Below, one piece after another: positions 60,428 through 64,000 of a stretch of 64,000 nucleotides of DNA. A model generated the notes under the pieces. The model was not told the DNA's origin. It did no database searches and worked only from the letters and a program-made list of their open reading frames with translations. This DNA comes from Oscillospiraceae bacterium (lineage in GTDB: Bacteria; Bacillota; Clostridia; Oscillospirales; Oscillospiraceae), in contig JAFYAQ010000022.1 in assembly GCA_017540645.1 (NCBI GenBank), forward strand, positions 186,001-250,000, given 5' to 3'. Made by a program: the position numbers and the translations under genes. Within the stretch, counting starts at the first letter, position 1. Each line of letters opens with the position of its first letter.

Positions 60428-61279
60428 ATGGCAAAGCTTATTAAGCCGGAGGTCCGGCGCATCGAGGCAAACGGCTGCAAACTAAAGCTCTTGATCCTCC
60501 GTCCCGAACCGGAGACCGGTCACGCGCCGGGAGTGGTTTGGTTTCACGGGGGAGGTTATCAGTCCGGCTCGGCCAAGGATGTATTTGCGACACGGGCCCT
60601 GGCTCTGTGTGTAAAGTACGGTGCCGTGCTGGTCGCGCCCAATTACCGGCTCTCCAAAAAGGCTCCCTACCCTGCCGCCGTAGCCGACTGTTACGCGGCG
60701 CTGCTGTATGTGAAGGAGCACGCTTCGGAACTCGGTATCCGCCCGGACCAGATCATGGTTGGCGGAGAGAGCGCCGGAGGCGGACTGTGCGCGGCCGTGT
60801 GCATGCTGGCCCGGGATCGGGGCGAAGTGAATATTGCCTACCAAATGCCCATATATCCCATGCTGGATGATCGGGACACGCCCTCCAACCGGGACAATCA
60901 CGCTCCCAACTGGAATACCAGGCGGAACAAAAAAGCATGGAGGCGGTATCTCCGGGGCCTTTACGGCACGCCTCTGGTACCCATCTACGCCGCACCGGCA
61001 CGCTGTACGGATTGCCGGGGACTGCCCCCGGCCTACACCTATGTGGGGGATATCGAGCCTTTTTACGATGAGACGCTGTGTTATATCCGGCAATTGAAGG
61101 ACGCGGGCATCCCGGCCGAGGCGGACGTATATCCGGACTGGTTTCACGCCTACGACATTTTCTTTCCCACAAAGTCGGTGGTACGCCAGGCGGTAAAACG
61201 GTTTGAGGAGCATTTTCAGTATGCCGTAGCGCACTATTTTGCCCCGCAGCCGGAGGAGAAGCAAGAGACGCAAGAATAG
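60428..61279 (+). CDS. Alpha/beta hydrolase, hormone-sensitive-lipase/acetyl-esterase type
   Basis: 283 residues. Oxyanion motif HGGG (40-43), nucleophile GESAGG (S115), Asp in VGDIEPFYDE and His in WFHAYD complete the triad. It hydrolyses short acyl esters in related enzymes. Its place after an acyltransferase suggests that the pair adds and removes, or edits, acyl groups on the same product. The C-terminus is Glu- and Gln-rich. GAGGCG precedes the ATG. Confidence 0.88.
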   Translation: MAKLIKPEVRRIEANGCKLKLLILRPEPETGHAPGVVWFHGGGYQSGSAKDVFATRALALCVKYGAVLVAPNYRLSKKAPYPAAVADCYAALLYVKEHASELGIRPDQIMVGGESAGGGLCAAVCMLARDRGEVNIAYQMPIYPMLDDRDTPSNRDNHAPNWNTRRNKKAWRRYLRGLYGTPLVPIYAAPARCTDCRGLPPAYTYVGDIEPFYDETLCYIRQLKDAGIPAEADVYPDWFHAYDIFFPTKSVVRQAVKRFEEHFQYAVAHYFAPQPEEKQETQE

Positions 61280-61307
61280 TTTCCTGTGCCGGCTCTGCGG
61301 AGAGAAC

Positions 61308-61348
61308 GAACACCCCCTGTTTTCATCGAAGGAAAACAGGGGGTGTTC
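61308..61348 (+). terminator. Terminator after the acyltransferase operon
   Basis: Perfect 16-bp arms (61308-61323 and 61333-61348, GAACACCCCCTGTTTT and complement) and 9-nt loop, then TTTGCATTCTTT; it lies between this operon and the converging tex gene. Confidence 0.8.
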
Positions 61349-61365
61349 TTTGCATTCTTTCAAAA

Positions 61366-63630
61366 TCAGCTGCCCGAGCCAAAGCGCTTGCGCAGCGCAG
61401 CCATGGCATCCTCCATGGTCGGGCCTTTCTTTTCCGGCTTGTTCGCCGTGGGACGGGGATTATTGCCGCTGCGATGCGGCTTGCTGTCTCTCTCCTTCAG
61501 CTTTTCCGGAGGCAGCAGCGAGAGGGATATGCGTCCGCGGTCCGTGTCGATCTCATGGACCCATACATCTACGATGTCTCCCACGGAAACCACATCCATA
61601 GGGTCAATGTTCCGCCGCTGGCTCATGCGGGAGACATGTACCAGTCCGTCGTCATGAAGGCCGATATCCACAAAGGCGCCAAAGTTCACCACATTGCGTA
61701 CCGTACCGGAGAGCTTATCGCCCACATGCAGATCGCTGATATCCAGGATATCGCTGCGCAGCAGCGCGCCGTCAAACTGTTCCCGATAGTCCCGGAGGGG
61801 CTGCCGGATATTCTCTTCAATATCCCGGAGGGTATAGGGATCAATACCCAGGATGTCGGTTTTCTCCTTCGGGAAAACAGCGTCCTTTACTCCCAGCGTA
61901 CGAATACCGCAGGCGGCCATCAGCTTTTTCGCATCGGCATAGCTTTCCGGATGGATGGAGGTGGCGTCCAGGGGTTCAGCCCCGTCTGTGATCCGCAGGA
62001 AGCCCGCACACTGCTGGAAAGCTTTGGGGCCCAGACGCTTGACCTTCAAAAGCTGCTGACGATCGGTGAAGCGCCCATTCTCATTTCGATAGCTTACGAT
62101 CTCCCCGGCGATAGCGGCGTTAAGCCCGGAGATGTGGGTCAGAAGCTCTTTGGAGGCTGTATTCAGATCCGCCCCGGTCCGGTTGACGCACTTGCTCACG
62201 GCCTCGTCCAGACGCTCTCCCAGGGCCTTCTGGGGCAGATCATGCTGATACTGGCCCACACCGATGCTCTTGGGGTCGATTTTGATCAGCTCCGCCAGAG
62301 GGTCCAGGAGACGCCGGGCAATGGATACGGCGGAGCGTTCCTCCACCGGCATGTCCGGGAACTCCTTCCGGGCGGCCTCCTGGGCCGACCATACGGAGGC
62401 CCCCGCCTCGGATACGATGGCATAACTGACATCCAGGCTGTTCTCCCGAATCAGTTCGGCGATCAGCTGTTCGCTCTCCCGTGAGGCCGTTCCGTTGCCG
62501 ATGGCCACGATCTTCACGGCGTATTTTTTGATGAGGCTCAAAAGCTTTCTCTTGGCGGGCTCCTGGTCCGCGTCCTTGCCCCGGAAGGGGAAGACCTTAT
62601 CCACGGTCAGCATGCGGCCGGTGGCGTCGATCACCGCCAGCTTGCAGCCGTTATAATAGCCCGGATCAAAGCCCAGGATCACCCGGCCTTTCAGAGGGGG
62701 CTGGAGCAGAAGTTTTTCCAGGTTTTTGGAAAAGATCTCGATGGAGGCGGCCTGGGCCCTGTCGCTCAGTTCCGAGCGGATCTCCCGTTCAATGGAGGGA
62801 AACAGAAGACGGTCGCAGCCATCCTCGGCCGCCAGGCGAAGCTCTTTTTCCGCCACGGTGTTTTTGCCGTGCAGCAGCGCCCGGGCAGCCGTTTCCTTCA
62901 GTCCGGCCTCATCAAAGGAAACGCTGACGGAGATGACCTTTTCCTTCTCTGCCCTGTCGATGGCCATGATCCGATGGTCAGCGATGGTGGAAAGGCGCTC
63001 CCGATATTCATAATAATTGCGATAGACTTCTTTTTCGTCCACCGCGTCCGGCTTCTTTTTCGTCACCATAAAGCCGGATTTCATAATCGTGTCTTTAAAG
63101 TCCCAGCGCTGATGCGCGTTGTCGGAGACCGCCTCGGCGATGATATCTCTGGCGCCCTGCAGCGCCGCAGAAGCGTCCTTCACCGTGTCGTTTATATAAG
63201 CCGCCGCCTCGGCCAGCGGATCTCCCCGCTCCGGCAGAGCCAGGAGCCAGTCCGCCAGCGGCTGCAGCCCGGCCTTGACTGCCGTTGCCGCCCGCGTTTT
63301 TTTCTTTTGCATGTAGGGCCGGTATATATCCTCCACCTGAGAAAGCTTTTCGCACGCAAACACGCTCTGCCGGATCTCCTCGGTCAGTCTGCCCTGCTCT
63401 TCGATCAGGCGGACCACGTCCTCCTTCCGCTCCTGCAGACGAAGCTGATAATCGTACTGTTTTTGGATCGCCAGAATCTGCTCCTCGTCCAGGGCGCCGG
63501 TCTCTTCCTTGCGATAGCGGGCGATGAAGGGAACGGTGTTTCCCTCCTGGAGCATGGTCAGGGTCTGGCGCACCTGTTCCTCTCGGATCTTCAATTCCTT
63601 TGCCAGGGCGGCAATGATGGTGTCGTTCAT
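61366..63630 (-). CDS. tex: RNA-binding transcription accessory protein Tex
   Basis: 754 residues. Order: N-terminal helical region with FIARYRKEETGALDE, YqgF RNase-H-like domain (ILGFDPGYYNGCKLAVID), HhH pairs (ASKELLTHISGLNAAIAGEIV), and a C-terminal S1 domain (VGDKLSGTVRNVVNFGAFVDIG), then a basic tail. Tex influences transcription and RNA metabolism. The ATG 63630 has GGAGG 8 nt upstream; a frame extension of 12 codons overlaps the leader. Confidence 0.95.
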   Translation of the reverse strand: MNDTIIAALAKELKIREEQVRQTLTMLQEGNTVPFIARYRKEETGALDEEQILAIQKQYDYQLRLQERKEDVVRLIEEQGRLTEEIRQSVFACEKLSQVEDIYRPYMQKKKTRAATAVKAGLQPLADWLLALPERGDPLAEAAAYINDTVKDASAALQGARDIIAEAVSDNAHQRWDFKDTIMKSGFMVTKKKPDAVDEKEVYRNYYEYRERLSTIADHRIMAIDRAEKEKVISVSVSFDEAGLKETAARALLHGKNTVAEKELRLAAEDGCDRLLFPSIEREIRSELSDRAQAASIEIFSKNLEKLLLQPPLKGRVILGFDPGYYNGCKLAVIDATGRMLTVDKVFPFRGKDADQEPAKRKLLSLIKKYAVKIVAIGNGTASRESEQLIAELIRENSLDVSYAIVSEAGASVWSAQEAARKEFPDMPVEERSAVSIARRLLDPLAELIKIDPKSIGVGQYQHDLPQKALGERLDEAVSKCVNRTGADLNTASKELLTHISGLNAAIAGEIVSYRNENGRFTDRQQLLKVKRLGPKAFQQCAGFLRITDGAEPLDATSIHPESYADAKKLMAACGIRTLGVKDAVFPKEKTDILGIDPYTLRDIEENIRQPLRDYREQFDGALLRSDILDISDLHVGDKLSGTVRNVVNFGAFVDIGLHDDGLVHVSRMSQRRNIDPMDVVSVGDIVDVWVHEIDTDRGRISLSLLPPEKLKERDSKPHRSGNNPRPTANKPEKKGPTMEDAMAALRKRFGSGS

Positions 63631-63666
63631 TGGTTTTTCCTCCGTAATGCTGTCTTTCAGCGGCAC

Positions 63667-63695
63667 ACTATACCACGCTTTGCCGCGTTTTGCAA
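63667..63695 (-). promoter_or_regulatory. Sigma-A promoter of tex
   Basis: On the minus strand TTGCAA (63695-63690), 17-nt spacer, TATAGT (63672-63667). Confidence 0.65.
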
Positions 63696-63750
63696 ATCCT
63701 TCCCCCGTTCTTCGGCTCAGTTTAATCCCAGGGCACGGTCTGTTCTTTGA

Positions 63751-63779
63751 TTGACACTGCCTGTTCTTTTGTATACTAT
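63751..63779 (+). promoter_or_regulatory. Sigma-A promoter of the ogt gene
   Basis: TTGACA (63751-63756), 17-nt spacer, TACTAT (63774-63779); TATACT two bases earlier is an alternative -10. Confidence 0.65.
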
Positions 63780-63841
63780 TAGGAAAACACCTTGTCCCCT
63801 GCTATGGATGGAAAAAACGAGCGGCAAAGGCGGGAATCAGA

Positions 63842-64000
63842 ATGGATTTCACACATCATTACATCTCGCCGCTGGGCGGCATTACGCTTGCAAGTGATGG
63901 GAACGCCCTGATCGGGCTTTGGTTTGACGGGCAGAAATACTTTGCCGATACATTAAAGACGGAGCATTGTGAAAAGGACCTTCCTGTGTTTGACGCATCC
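63842..64000 (+). CDS. ogt: Methylated-DNA-protein-cysteine methyltransferase, N-terminal fragment
   Basis: The first 53 codons are in the window and the gene runs off the right edge. The sequence YISPLGGITLASDGNALIGL followed by WFDGQKYFA is the N-terminal domain of Ogt/MGMT proteins, which repair O6-methylguanine by a suicide transfer to Cys. The active-site PCHR lies beyond the edge. GGCGGG precedes the ATG; a promoter lies 62 nt upstream. Confidence 0.85.
   Translation, partial: MDFTHHYISPLGGITLASDGNALIGLWFDGQKYFADTLKTEHCEKDLPVFDAS

Overview
The window reads as chromosomal DNA of a spore-forming, low-redox Firmicute of the class Clostridia, most likely an Oscillospiraceae-type gut bacterium. 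This placement is inferred from gene content, not from a marker search. The signs are a Gram-positive PolC, SigH, SpoIVA, CwlD and CotJ spore genes, the pyrH-to-polC Firmicute gene block, the queA-tgt-yajC block, clearly GC-rich coding sequence, strong GGAGG-type ribosome binding sites, and frequent TTG or GTG starts. No rRNA, tRNA, CRISPR array, insertion sequence or prophage was seen. Almost all genes look like core genome, and most lie on the minus strand.

Layout: 1-359 is the tail of a secreted or carbohydrate-active protein. 0.5-3.3 kb: feoA-feoB ferrous iron uptake and a divergent NUDIX hydrolase. 3.4-6.5 kb: spore coat cotJC with a fused cotJA-cotJB gene, then a P-type-ATPase-like membrane protein whose catalytic motifs are all degenerate. 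6.5-9.1 kb: a DHHW/MBOAT pair for O-acylation of a cell-surface polymer. 9.1-13.6 kb: Xer recombinase, radA, cwlD and an aminotransferase. 13.7-18.2 kb: spoIVA behind a convincing sigma-E promoter, nif3, trmK, small zinc and redox proteins, and sigH behind a perfect sigma-A promoter. 18.2-25.6 kb: ruvCAB, xerD, a SpoIIM-like membrane gene, a 312-bp AT-rich gap, then a YrzE-like gene, yajC, tgt and queA. 25.6-28.9 kb: dapA, an SLH-SGNH hydrolase, a 3-methyladenine glycosylase and a phosphodiesterase.

28.9-39.2 kb is one long operon, pyrH-frr-uppS-cdsA-dxr-rseP-ispG-polC, with overlapping genes. It couples translation recycling, isoprenoid and phospholipid synthesis and replication. 39.2-45.3 kb: a beta-CASP nuclease, an anchored class-A-beta-lactamase-like protein, prfB without the programmed frameshift, prs and pth. 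45.4-50.2 kb: the folate operon fchA-folD-folT-folC and a parvulin foldase with an embedded EF-hand-like loop. FolD lacks the Lys and Gln needed for cyclohydrolase chemistry, and the adjacent FchA can supply that step. 50.4-53.8 kb: a NYN-LOTUS protein, split transketolase and CarD. 54-56 kb: a two-component system.

56.2-61.3 kb is the most accessory-looking part. It holds an Rgg-like regulator, an MFS exporter whose ribosome binding site is buried in a nested hairpin, and a three-gene operon of unknown role (condensation-type acyltransferase, zinc-ribbon membrane protein, alpha/beta hydrolase). Tex and the start of an ogt gene close the window.

The observations most worth following are the pseudo-P-type-ATPase next to spore coat genes, the FolD/FchA division of labour, the CotJA-CotJB fusion, the regulator-exporter leader hairpin with the acyltransferase operon beside it, and the EF-hand-bearing foldase.
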